Below are positions 14,223-25,600 of a DNA stretch of 64,000 bases, in pieces. Source of the DNA: Liolophura sinensis (lineage: Eukaryota > Mollusca > Polyplacophora > Chitonida > Chitonidae); the NCBI RefSeq assembly GCF_032854445.1, contig NW_027018013.1:55593-119592 (forward strand), given 5' to 3'. Under the pieces are notes generated by a model. It was not told where the DNA came from. It did no database searches and was given only the letters and a program-made list of their open reading frames with translations. The position numbers and the translations under genes are program-made. Positions within the stretch are counted from its first letter, which is position 1. Every line of letters starts with the position of its first letter.

Positions 14223-15013
14223 TCAGTTACCAGATGAACATTGGAATCATTATATTAGGACGTTCAGTTACAAGATGAACATTGTAATCAATATAATAGC
14301 ATATTCAGTTACAAAATGAACATTGTAATTATTATAATATCATGCTTAGTTACAAGATGAACATTGTTATCAGTATAATAGCATGTTCAGTTACAACATA
14401 AACATTGTAATCATTATAATAGCATGTTCAGTTACAAGGTGATTTTTGTAATTACTATAATAGCATGGTCAGTTACAAGACACCCTTTGTAATTATTATA
14501 ATAGCATCTTCAGTTACAAGATAAACATTGTAATCATTATTTTAGCACGTTTAGTTAAAACGTGAGGATTGTAATCGATATAATAGCATGTTCTGCTACA
14601 AGATAAATATTGTAATTATTGTAATGGCATTTTCATTTACAAGGTGAACATTGTAATCATTATAATAACATGTTCACTTACAAGATGAACATTGTAATCA
14701 TTATATTAGGACGTTCAGTTACAAGATGAACATTGTAATCATTATAATAGCATGTTCAGTTACAAAATGAACATTGTAATTATTATAATATCATGCTTAG
14801 TTACAAGATGAACATTGTTATCAGTATAATAGCATGTTCAGTTACAACATAAACATTGTAATCATTATAATAGCATGCTCAATTACAAGATGAACATTGT
14901 AATCAGTATAATAGCATGCTCAGTTACAAATTTAACAATGTAATCATTATACTAGTATGCTCAGTTACAAGATGAACATTGTAATCATTATAATAACATG
15001 TTCAGTTACCAGA

Positions 15014-15042
15014 GAGAACGACGTTAAAACCCAAGCACTCAC
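15014..15042 (+). mobile_element. SINE 3'-tail fragment, subtype b, copy 2
   Basis: TTAAAACCC form, 820 bp after the previous copy. It is the last insert before segment copy 1. Confidence 0.75.
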
Positions 15043-15286
15043 TCAGTTACCAGATGAACATTGTAATCATTATATTAGGACGTTCAGTTACAAGATGAAC
15101 ATTGTAATCAATATAATAGCATATTCAGTTACAAAATGAACATTGTAATCATTATACTAGTATGCCCAGTTACAAGATGAACATTGTAATCAGTATAATA
15201 GCATGCTCAGTTACAAGATGAACATTGTAATCATTATAATAGCATGTTCAGTTACCAGATGAACATTGTAAGAATTATTTTTAGAA

Positions 15287-16108
15287 TAAATCGCTTCCAA
15301 ACTCTGGTATATTCACCTTAGTTTAACTAAACGCCATCATATCGTATTTAAGTTAATTACATGTAATATTGTAATAGGCATGTTCTTAAGTCAAGTGGCC
15401 CTTTGTTTAGCCTTTTAAAACGGAAACTACAGGTATGCACATTTAAGAGAACTTATGTTTGTCCTTTTTTAAAACCATTTTCTTCATTCCTCAATGAAAA
15501 ATACATGCATTGTTTCGCACCCCTATTTGCAGCGTACTGGCAATGGGCCAAATGTGTAGAATACGATATCTGTGAAATTAATCTGACTGCAATAAGATCA
15601 GAAAATTCGACCCCAATTCTTTGATGGTTTCTCTACGGTTCTTCTATATCGGGACTAGTCTTGCTGACAATGGTAACTCATGCTCGTCGGCAGGTACACG
15701 TACGTTAATGAGATCAATAACTTTGTCTCTTTCTTTCAGGACAAATATGTACCTTATTAAACTAACGGTTTTGACAGATAAATGTAACAGCTCTGTGATC
15801 TCATCATGTTAGAAATGAAATAAAAAATGCGATATAGACGTACTTGAGCTCCTAATATGTTTTTTCCAGAGTGCTTACGGTGGACTTCGTTTGGATTCTG
15901 TGAGGGTTTTGATAGGTCTGTTATATGTTAATTGTGGATTACTGAAAACTCGCACCACTAATATTATATGTACAAACATGTATGCTTAAAGCCTTCCTTT
16001 CACTAGGAAATAAAATAGCCTGAGTAGGAGCCTTGTCAGGTGGGGTTATGTATGGGAGGACTAAGGTTTGCCTGAAGTGAAAGACATAGGTACAGTAAAT
16101 GGCGCAGA
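15287..16108. other. Unassigned single-copy-like DNA at the left of segment copy 1
   Basis: About 820 bp with no recognised gene, RNA or element. It holds short open frames of 73 and 63 codons, a CAG-GTATGC donor-like site at about 15429, and a pyrimidine run ending TTTCTTTCAG near 15739 that resembles a splice acceptor. An AATAAA occurs near 15820. These could be remnants of a gene fragment, but no protein family is recognisable and the signals are common by chance. Confidence 0.4.
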
Positions 16109-16145
16109 GACATACATGTCTTTACAAATAAATGTTATCTGATCG

Positions 16146-16157
16146 TCAGTTGCACAG
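16146..16157. repeat. SINE target-site duplication, left (segment copy 1)
   Basis: TCAGTTGCACAG, 12 bp, is repeated exactly at 16526-16537 on the other side of the SINE. The length fits LINE-mediated insertion. Confidence 0.8.
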
Positions 16158-16525
16158 ACCGGCCCGGATAGCACAGTTGGTAGAGCGTCCGCTTCGGGAC
16201 CGGTAGATCCAGGATCAATCCTTGGTCGAGTCACACCTAAGACTTTAAAAGAGGAAGTTGTAACTTCCTCGTTTGGCGTTCAGCATGAAGGGGATAGTGC
16301 AACGACTGGTTGACCCGTTTCAGTATAATGGCTCGGGCGGGGCGGCTTACTTGCCTTCGGTAAGTCGTCTCAGTGATGCAGCACTAAATAAAAGAGCGGT
16401 GAAAATCCGTCCTCCTGCAACAAGGAGGCACATTACACGTGCATGCACCCTAATGATTCCTTCGTCGTCATATGACTGAAAAATTGTTGAGTACGACGTT
16501 AAACCCCAAGCACTCACTCACTCAC
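16158..16525 (+). mobile_element. Intact tRNA-derived SINE, segment copy 1
   Basis: A 368-bp element with a tRNA-like head. An RNA polymerase III A box is visible as TAGCACAGTTGG (16169-16180) and a B box as GGATCAATCC (16212-16221), which departs from the usual GGTTCRANYCC at one position. The body runs to a conserved-looking 3' end (TTGTTGAGTACGACG, then TTAAACCCCAAG) and a short CACT/CTCA repeat tail. Exact 12-bp target duplications flank it. The head and 3' end resemble Meta-domain SINEs of molluscs as I recall them. The D stem and B box are imperfect, so this is not a functional tRNA. It encodes no protein and would rely on a LINE reverse transcriptase in trans. Confidence 0.85.
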
Positions 16526-16537
16526 TCAGTTGCACAG
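16526..16537. repeat. SINE target-site duplication, right (segment copy 1)
   Basis: TCAGTTGCACAG, identical to 16146-16157. It abuts the CACTCACT tail of the SINE. Confidence 0.8.
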
Positions 16538-16588
16538 CGACATACATGTCTATACAGAAAAATGCTATCTGATCGCAGTCAGTGTAAA

Positions 16589-16723
16589 ATTCCTGACGGT
16601 GTTTACTGTGCAGCAGAGATTCAGGATGGTGCTTACTGTGTAGCAGAGTTTCAGGATGGTATTTACTGTGCAGCAGAGATTCAGGATGGTGTTTACGGTG
16701 CAACAGAGATTCAGTATGGTGTT
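16589..16723 (+). repeat. 30-bp tandem repeat, 4.5 units (segment copy 1)
   Basis: Units start at 16589, 16619, 16649 and 16679, with a half unit at 16709. The core is CAGGATGGTGTTTACTGTG followed by CAGCAGAG, with one to a few substitutions between units. Because 30 is divisible by three, one forward frame (16472-16729) reads a repeated ten-residue pattern EIQDGVYCAA, and the reverse frame is also open. The frame begins inside the SINE, so I read this as a minisatellite and not a gene. Confidence 0.85.
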
Positions 16724-16974
16724 AATTGATTTAATCAACGATTCAGGAAAACACAGTGATCCAGGTTTAGAAGCTGCCTGACTTCAGGTTATATTAATAT
16801 CTTGAAGTAATGATACTTCGTTGCTTGAAACCATTTAAACATCCGAATTCCACTGACTCTATCAACACGCTGGATGAAAGAATAAATTGGAGTGAAATCA
16901 GTTAGAGAAACACATGATTTTCTATCGGCCTCACAACGTTTTACATTTTACTTACTTATTTAATTTTTGTTTGA

Positions 16975-17162
16975 GGAGGGCCTCAGTTACCGAGGGGGTC
17001 AGCACGCCATCGCCCTGCAATGGGCTTCCAACCGATGCGGTCGCTGTGAGTTCAAGTCCAGCTCAGGCTGGCTTCCTCTTTTTGCCGTCCATGAGGAGGT
17101 CTTCTGGCAACCTGCGGGTAGTCGTGGGTTTCCCCCAGTACACCAAATAAATAAATAAATAA
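16975..17162 (+). mobile_element. Internally deleted tRNA-derived SINE with (AAAT)n tail, segment copy 1
   Basis: The head resembles a leucine/serine-type tRNA SINE, with GGGCCTCAGTTACCGAGG at 16979-16996 and a B-box-like AGTTCAAGTCC at 17049-17059. The body includes GGTTTCCCCCAGTACACC followed directly by (AAAT)4. In related full-length elements, as I remember them, the CCCCC and ACACCAA motifs are separated by roughly 100 bp, so this copy appears internally deleted. No target-site duplication is obvious. Its tail unit (AAAT) differs from the CTCA tail of the upstream SINE, so it belongs to a different subfamily. Confidence 0.72.
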
Positions 17163-18105
17163 TGTTACGACCCAAACTGTCTGTATTATAAAGAGATGGC
17201 TTGTTCGAAATACACGACAGTTTAGCCGCACAAAAAAGTAACCAAAACCAGCAGATTTTATTTTTCAACAATTTATTACATTTAACAGGAACAGATAACA
17301 AGACTTTTACAAGAGCTAAAATACTTAAGTTTAACAAGAAATGATAGCAATATCTATACAAATACTAAAGTACTTACACAATGCTGAAAAATGCACAGAG
17401 GCAATATTTACAAGAGCGAAAGTCCACAGTATAACTGAGTGTATGACGACATATACACAAAATTCCACAGACAGGGTCCGTGTACTAAATAAGCACTGTG
17501 TACACAAGAGCACAAATTAAGCCTTTGAAGCCTTTGTTGCTAACTAGATAGCGTTTTAGATCTCTTGAAATGACACCTGAAAGGTTTGATTCAATTGTTG
17601 TGTAACAGTAATCACCGAATGACTGGATGATTGGGTTTGACGTCACATTGTAATGCAAGAATGAAAGAAAGATTCAAAGGTTGAAAGCAATCACTGCGAG
17701 GTGTTACTTAAAAATCAGGTTGCCTTACACCTGTCAAGGCACGGGATACCACGGATTGCAGATAGTTCTCTGCTGATTTATTTTCATTTATTTTTGTCGA
17801 TTGTTGAGAAACCTTGCTATAATGACTGAAAAGAAAAACGATCATAAAAGCTGCGGGACCAAGTGTTCTCTGTAATCCCACATGGAACACTGGGGTTAGA
17901 GCTGATTTCCTAGCTGGCACCATCTTTTAAGTGCCAATATTGAGAAATGCCTTCTATTTCTTCTCAACGATCAACGGTACAAAGATGCAGTTTGGACCAA
18001 ATACACACTAAAAAGCTCATCTTATCCCCACACATTATCCAGACTAAATGTTTCATTTTTCCCCTCAGCTGAAATAGACTAAATCCAGTTAAAGAGACAC
18101 GTGTT
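17163..18105. other. Unassigned DNA at the right of segment copy 1
   Basis: About 940 bp without a recognised gene. Visible structure includes an 8-bp perfect inverted repeat (AAACTGTC 17174-17181, GACAGTTT 17216-17223), two TTTACAAGAGC copies about 100 bp apart, and a doubled AAGCCTTTG near 17520. Open frames on the minus strand (60 and 71 codons) match no family I know. Confidence 0.5.
17638..17645. promoter_or_regulatory. CRE-like palindrome TGACGTCA (segment copy 1)
   Basis: A perfect 8-bp TGACGTCA, the canonical CREB/ATF site, present at the equivalent place in all three segment copies. No gene is nearby, so function is unproven. Confidence 0.3.
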
Positions 18106-21100
18106 TTATAATAGCATGCTCAGTTACAAGATAAACATTGTAATCATTATATTAGCATGCTCAGTTACAAGGTGAACATTGTAATCATTATATTAGCACG
18201 CTCAGTTACAAGGTAAACATTGTAATCATTATAATAGAAAGCTCAGTTACAAGATGAAAATTGTAATCATAATAGAATATTCAGTTACAAGATGAACATT
18301 GTAATCATTATTATAGCATGTTCAGTTACAAGGTGAACATTGTAATCATTATAAAAACATGCCCAGTTACAAGATGAACATTGTAATAGTTAAAATAGCA
18401 TGTTCAGTTACGAATTCAACATTGTAATCATTATAATAGCATGCTCAGTTGCAAGATAAACATTGTAATCATTATAATATCATTTTCAGTTACAAGATGA
18501 AGATTGTAATCGACATAATAGCATGTTCAGTTACAAAATGAACCTTGTCATCATTAAAATAGCATGTTCAGTTAAAAGGTGAACATTGTAATCATTATAA
18601 AAACATGCTCAGTTACAAGATGAACATTGTAATCATTATAATAGCATGTTCAGTTACAAGGTGGACATTGTAATCATTATAAAAGCATGCTCAGTTGCAA
18701 AATGGACATTGTAATCATTACATCAGCATATTCAGTTACAAGATGAATATTGTAATCATTAAAATGACATCATCAGTTACAAAATGAACATTGTATTCAT
18801 TATATTAGCACGTTCAATTACAAGATGAACATTGTAATCATTATAATAATGTGCTCAGTTACAAGGTGAACATTGTAATCATTACAATAGCGTGCTCAGT
18901 TACAAGATGAACATTGTAATCATTATAAAAACATGCCCAGTTACAAAATGAACATTGTAATAGTTATCATGGCATGTTCAGTTACGAAGTGAACATTGTA
19001 ATCATTGTAATAGCATGTTCAGTTACAAAGTGAACATTGTAATCCTTATAATTGCATGTTCAGTTACAAGATGAACATTGTAATCATTATAAAAACATCA
19101 TCAGTTGCAAGGTGAACATTGTAATCAGTATACAAGCATGCTCAGTTGCAAAATGGACATTGTAATCATTACAATAGCATATTTAGTTACAAGATGAACA
19201 TTGTAATCATTATAATAATGTGCTCAGTTACAAGGTGAACATTGTAATCATTACAATAGCCTGCTCAGTTACAAGGTGAACATTGTAATCATTATAAAAA
19301 CATGCCCAGTTACAAGATGAACATTGTAATAGTTAAATTAGCATGTTCAGTTACGAAGTGAACATTGTAATCATTATAATAGCATGCTCAGTTGCAAGAT
19401 AAACATTGTTATCCTTATAATATCATTTTCAGTTACAAGATGAAGATTGTAATCGACATAATAGCATGTTCAGTTACAAAGTAAACATTGTAATCATTAT
19501 AATAGCGTCAACGGTTACAAAATCATCATTGTAATCAATATAATAGCATGCTGTTACAAAATGAATATTGCAATCATTATATTAGCATATTTTATTACAA
19601 GAGGAACAATGTAATCATTATTATAGCATATGTAGTTACAAGATGAACATTGTAATCATTATAAAAACATCATCAGTTACAAAGTGAACATTGTAATCAG
19701 TATAAAAGCATGCTCAGTTGCAAAATAGACATTGTAATCATTACATTAGAATATTCAGTTACAAGATCAATATTGTAATCATTATAATAACATCATCAGT
19801 TACAAAATGAACATTGTATTCATTATATTAGCACGTTCAATTACAAGATGAACATTGTAATCTTTATAATAACATCATCAGTTACAAAATGAACATTGTA
19901 TTCATTATATTAGCACGTTCAATTACAAGATGAACATTGTAATCATTATAATATCATGCTCAGTTGCAAGATGAAGATTGTAATCGACATAATAGCATGT
20001 TTAGTTACAAGATGAACATTGTAATCATTGTAATAGCATGTCCAGTTACAAAGTGAACATTGTAAGCCTTATAATTACATGTTCAGTTACAAGATGAACA
20101 TTGTAATCATTATAAAAACATCATCAGTTGCAAGGTGAACATTGTAATCATTATAAAAACATGCTCAGTTACTAGATGAACATTGAAATCATTATAATAG
20201 CACGTTCAGTTACAAGGTGGACATTGTAATCAGTATAAAAGCATGCTCAGTTGCAAAATGGACATTATAATCATTACATTAGCATATTCAGTTACAAGAT
20301 GAATATTTTAATCATTATAATAACATCATCAGTTACAAAATGAACATTGTATTCATTATATTAGCACGTTCAATTACAAGATGATCATTGTAATCATTAT
20401 AATATCATGCTCAGTTGCAAGATGAACATTGTAATCGACATAATAGCATGTTCAGTTACAAGATGAACATTGTAATCATTGTAATAGCATGTTCAGTTAC
20501 AAAATGAACATTGTAATCCTTATAATTGCATGTTCAATTACAAGATGAACATTGTAATCATTATAAAAACATCATCAGTTGCAAGGTGAACATTGTAATT
20601 AGTATACAAGCATGCTCAGTTGCAAAATGGACATTGTAATCATTACAATAGCATATTTAGTTACAAGATGAACATTGTAATCATTATAATAATGTGCTCA
20701 GTTACAAGGTGAACATTGTAATCATTACAATAGCGTGCTCAGTTACAAGATGAACATTATAATCATTATAATAGAATGTTCAGTGACAAGATAAACATTG
20801 CAATCATTATAATAGCATATTCAGTTACAAGATGAACATTATAATAACATAATACCGTGTTCAGTTACAAAATGAACATTAAAATTATTATAATAGCACG
20901 TTCAGTGACAAGGTCAACATTTAAATCATTATATTAGCATGCTCAGTTACAAGGTGAACATTGTAATCATTATAATAGCGTCAACGGTTACAAAATCATT
21001 ATTGTAATTAATATAATATCATGCTCAGTTACAAAATGAATATTGCAATTATTATATTAGCATATTTCATTACAAGATGAACATTGTAATCATTATTATA

Positions 21101-22682
21101 GCATATGTAGTTACAAGATGAACATTGTAATCAGTAAAAAAGCATGTTCAGTTGCAAAATGAATATTGTAATCATTATATTAGCCTGTTCAGTTACAAGA
21201 TAAACATTGTAATCATAACAACAGCATGGTCAGTTACAAGATGAACATTGTAATCATTGTAATAGCATGCTCAGTTACAAGATGAACATTGTAATCATTA
21301 TAATAGCATATTCGGTTACAGGATGAATATTGCAATAACCTAATACCGTGTTCAGTTACAAAATAAACATTAAAACTATTATAATATCACTTTCAGTGAC
21401 ATGGTGAACATTGTAATCATTATAATAGCATGTTCAGTTACAAGGTGATTTTTGTAATTACTATAATAGCATGTTCAGTTACAAGGTGAACATTGTAATC
21501 ATTATAAAAACATGCTCAGTTACAAGATGAACATTGTAATCATTATATTAGCATGTTCAGTTACAAGGTGGACATTGTAATCAGTATAAAAGCATGCTCA
21601 GTTGCAAAATGGACATTGTAATCATTACATTAGCATATTCAGTTACAAGATGAATTCTGTAATAATTATAATAACATCATCAGTTACAAAATAAACCTTG
21701 TATACATTATATTAGCACGTTCAATTACAAAGTAAACATTGTAATCATTATAAGAGCGTCAACGGTTACAAATTCATCATTGTAATCAATATAATGGCAT
21801 GCTCAGTTACAAAATAAATATTTCAATCATTATATTACCATATTTCATTACAAGATGAACATTGTAATCATTATTATAGCATATGTAGTTACAAGATGAA
21901 CATTGTAATCATTATAAAACATCATCAGTTTCAAGGTGAACATTGTAATCAGTATAAAAGCATACTCATTTGCAAAATGGACATTGTAATCATTACATTA
22001 GCATATTCACTTACAAGATGAACATTGTAATCATTATAATAACATCATCAGTTACAAAATGTACATTGTATTCATTACATTAGCACGTTCAATTAGAAGA
22101 GGAACATTGTAATCATTATAAAAGCATGTTCAGTTACAAGGTGGACATTGTAATCAGTATAAAAGCATGCTCAGTTGCAAAATGGACTTTGTAATCATTA
22201 CATTAGCATATTCAGTTACAAGATGAATATTGTAATCATTATAATAACATCATCAGTTACAAAATGAACACTGTATTCATTATATTAGCACGTTCAATTA
22301 CAAGATGAACATTGTAGTCATTATAATATCATGCTCAGTTGCAAGATGAAGATTGTAATCGACATAATAGCATGTTCAGTTACAAGATGAACATTGTAAT
22401 CATTGTAATAGCATGTTCAGTTACAAAGTGAACATTGTAATCCTTATAATTGCATGTTCAGTTACAAGATGAACATTGTAATCATTATAAAAACATCATC
22501 AGTTGCAAGGTGAACATTGTAATCAGTATACAAGCATGCTCAGTTGCAAAATGGACATTGTAATTATTACAATAGCATATTCAGTTGCAAGATGAACATT
22601 GTAATCATTATAAAAATTGGCTCAGTTACAAGGTGAACATTGTAATCATTACAATAGCGTGTTCAGTTACAAGGTGAACATT
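18106..22682 (+). repeat. 41-bp satellite array D1, downstream of segment copy 1
   Basis: Array resumes in phase and shares its first ~900 bp with the arrays after segment copies 2 and 3 (offset 16584 to copy 2). It is dominated by a recurring run of variants: CAGTATAAAAGCATGC, CAGTTGCAAAATGGACAT, AACATCATCAG, TTAGCACGTTCAATTAC, GCAAGATGAAGATTG, ATCGACATAATAG. A V-like block of about 0.75 kb lies at 20741-21480. No gene. Confidence 0.87.
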
Positions 22683-25600
22683 GTAATCATTATAATAGCA
22701 TGTTCAGTTACTAGATTACCATTGTAATAATTTAATAGCGTGTTCAGTTACAAAATGAACATTGAAATCATTATAATAGAATGTTCATTGGCAAGATGAA
22801 CATTGTAATCATTATAATAGCATATTCAGTTACAAGATGAACATTATAATAACCTAATACCGTGTTCATTTACAAAATGAACATTAAAATTATTAAAATA
22901 GCACGTTCAGTGACAAAATGATCATTAAAATTATTATAATAGCATGCTCAGTTACAAAGTGAACATTGTAATCATTATAATAGCGTCAACGGTTACAAGA
23001 TGAACATTGTAAAAGTTAAAATAGCGTGTTCAGATACAAAATGAACATTGAAATCATTATAATAGAATGTTCAGTGGCAAGATAAACATTGTAATCATTA
23101 TAATAGCATATTCAGTTACAAGATGAACATTATAATAACCTAATACCGTGTTCATTTACAAAATGAACATTAAAATTATTAAAATAGCACGTTCAGTGAC
23201 AAAATGATCATTAAAATTATTATAATAGCATGCTCAGTTACAAGATAAACATTGTAATCATTATAATATCATTTTCAGTTACAAGATGAAAATTGTAATC
23301 GACATAATAGCATGTTTAGTTGCATGATGAACATTGTAATCATTGTAATAGCATGTTTAGTTACAAAGTAAACATTGTAATCATTATAATAGCCTTAACG
23401 GTTACAAAATCATCATTGTAATCAATATAATAGCATGCTCAGTTACAAAATGAATATTGCAATCATTATATTAGCATATTTCATTACAAGATGAACATTG
23501 TAATCATTATTATAGCATATGTAGTTACAAGATGAACACTGTAATCATTACAAAAACATCATCAGTTACAAGGTGGACATTGTAATCAGTGTAAAAGCAT
23601 GCTCAGTTGCAAAATGGACATTGTAATCATTACATTAGCATGTTCAGTTACAAGATGAACATTGTAATCATTATAATATCATGCTCAGTTGCAAGATGAA
23701 GATTGTAATCGAGATAATAGCATGTTCAGTTACAAGATGAACATTGTAATCATTGTAATAGCATGTTCAGTTACAAAGTGAACATTGTAATTAGTATACA
23801 AGCATGCTCAGTTGCAAAATGGACATTGTAATCATTACAATAGCATATTCAGTTACAAGATGAACATTGTAATCATTATAATAATGTGCTCCGTTACAAG
23901 GTGAACATTGGAATCATTACAATAGCGTGCTCAGTTACAAGATGATCATTGTAATCATTAAAAAAACATGCCCAGTTACAAGATGAACATTGTAAAAAGT
24001 ATAATATCATGTTCAGTTACGAAGTGAACATTGTAATCATTATAAAAGCATGCTCAGTTGCATGATAAACATTGTAATCATTAAAATATCATTTTCAGTT
24101 AAAAGATGAAGATTGTAATCGACATAATAGCATGTTCAGTTACAAGATAAACATTGTAATCATTGTAATAGCATGTTCAGTTACAAAGTAAACATTGTAA
24201 TTATTATATTAGCGTCAACTGTTACAAAATCATCATTGTAATCAATATAATAGTATGCTCAGTTACAAAATGAATATTGCAATTATTCTATTAGCATATT
24301 TCATTACAAGATGAACATTGTAATTATTATTATAGCATATGTAGTTACAAGATAAACATTGTAATCATTTTAAAAACATCATCAGTTACAAGGTGAACAT
24401 TGTAATCAGTATAAAAGCATACTCAGTTGCAAAATGGACATTGTAATCATTATAATCATATTCACTTACAAGATGAATATTGTAATCATTATAATAACAT
24501 CATCAGTTACAAAATAAACATTGTATTCATTATATTAGCACGTTCAATTACAAGATGAACATTGTAATCATTATAAACAGCATGTTCAGTTGCAAGGTGA
24601 ACATTGTAATCATTATAAAAACATGCTCAGTTACAAGATGAACATTGTAATCATTATAATAGCATGTTCAGTTACAAGGTGGACATTGTAATCAGTATAA
24701 AAACATGCTCAGTTGCAAAATGGACATTGTAATCATTACATTAGCTTATTCACTTACAAGATGAACATTGTAATTATTATAATAACATCATCAGTTACAA
24801 AATGAACAATGTATTCATTATATTAGCACGTTAAACTACAAGATGAACATTGTAATCATTATAATATCATGCTCAGTTTCAAGACGAAGATTGTAATCGA
24901 CATAATAGCATGTTCAGTTACAAGATGAACATTGTAATCATTGTAATAGCATGTTCAGTTACAAAGTGAACATTGTAATCCTTATAATTGCATGTTCAGT
25001 TACAAGATGAACATTGTAATCATTATAAAAACATCATCAGTTGCAAGGTGAACATTGTTATCAGTATACAAGCATGCTCAGTTGCAAAATGGACAGTGTA
25101 ATCATTACAATAGCATATTCAGTTACATGATGAACATTGTAATCATTATAATAATGTGCTCAGTTACAAGGTGAACATTGTAATCATTACAATAGCGTGC
25201 TCAGTTACAAGATGAACATTGTAATCATTATAAAAACATCATCAGTTACAAGGTGAACATTGTAATCAGTATAAAAGCATGCTCAGTAGCAAAATGGACA
25301 TTGTAATCATTACATTAGCATATTCACTTACAAGATGAATATTGTAATCATTATAATAACATCATCAGTTACAAAATAAACATTGTATTCATTATATTAG
25401 CACGTTCAATTACAAGATGAACATTGTAATCATTATAAAAGCATGTTTAGTTGCAAGGTGAACATTGTAATCATTATAAAAACATGCTCAGTTACAAGAT
25501 TAACATTGAAGTCATTATAATAGCATGTTCAGTTACAAGGTGGACATTGTAATCAGTATAAAAGCATGCTCAGTTGGAGAATGGACATTATAATTATTAC

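Larger units (their letters stand above)
13128..15270 (+). repeat. Mixed satellite flank upstream of segment copy 1, with an 820-bp duplication
   Basis: Begins with S-start monomers, including the TTACTAGATTACCATTG variant at 13411. It then holds two versions of a roughly 287-bp sub-block ending ATAGCACGTTCAGTGAC, then monomers of the V type. Two SINE-tail insert monomers lie 820 bp (20 monomers) apart, at 14194 and 15014, marking a tandem duplication. The last 314 bp before the non-satellite segment match the flanks of segment copies 2 and 3 with the same spacing. No gene. Confidence 0.82.
16109..16578 (+). repeat. Two-copy ~50-bp direct repeat split by the SINE, copy 1
   Basis: The sequence GACATACATGTCT...ATCTGATCG occurs at 16109-16145 and again at 16539-16575 with a few substitutions, on either side of the SINE. 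Removing the SINE and one target duplication leaves a tandem repeat of about 50 bp. The SINE therefore appears to have landed in a small pre-existing tandem repeat. The repeat begins CAGTTGCACA-GACAT, which loosely resembles the satellite variant CAGTTGCAAAATGGACAT. Confidence 0.7.
15271..18105 (+). repeat. 2.83-kb non-satellite segment, copy 1 of 3
   Basis: A non-41-bp region interrupting the array within a monomer: the left flank ends at GAACATTGTA and the array resumes at TTATAATAGCATG. It contains an intact SINE, a 30-bp tandem repeat and an internally deleted SINE, described separately. Near 15368 a degenerate satellite-like run (ATTGTAATAGGCATGTTC) is visible, so the left border is not perfectly sharp. 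Copies 2 and 3 lie 16,584 and 27,279 bp downstream. The longest open frame is 120 codons, on the minus strand, and overlaps a SINE, so no coding gene is supported. I cannot name the segment. It may be captured flanking chromosomal DNA or an unrecognised non-autonomous element. Confidence 0.85.

Noticed and set aside
1-15270. Regular short repeats suggesting a CRISPR array.
   Set aside because: There are no unique spacers: the whole 41 bp is repeated without interruption, no cas genes are present, and the SINEs point to a eukaryote.
15403-15812. Possible gene fragment with splice-like sites (CAG-GTATGC near 15429, TTTCTTTCAG near 15739) and AATAAA.
   Set aside because: The short peptides are unrecognised, and the implied intron lengths and exon order are not convincing. 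Such signals are common by chance.
16160-16235. A tRNA gene in each segment copy.
   Set aside because: A- and B-box-like motifs are present, but stems are imperfect and the sequence continues into a SINE body, tail and target duplications.
16999-17361. 120-codon minus-strand open frame, repeated at 33583 and 44278.
   Set aside because: It overlaps the deleted SINE in antisense and shows no recognisable domain. All three copies are conserved only because the whole segment is duplicated.
15271-18105. Segment as a Helitron or cut-and-paste DNA transposon.
   Set aside because: I found no terminal inverted repeats, no 5' TC / 3' CTRR ends with a hairpin at the borders, no clear target duplication and no transposase or helicase frame.
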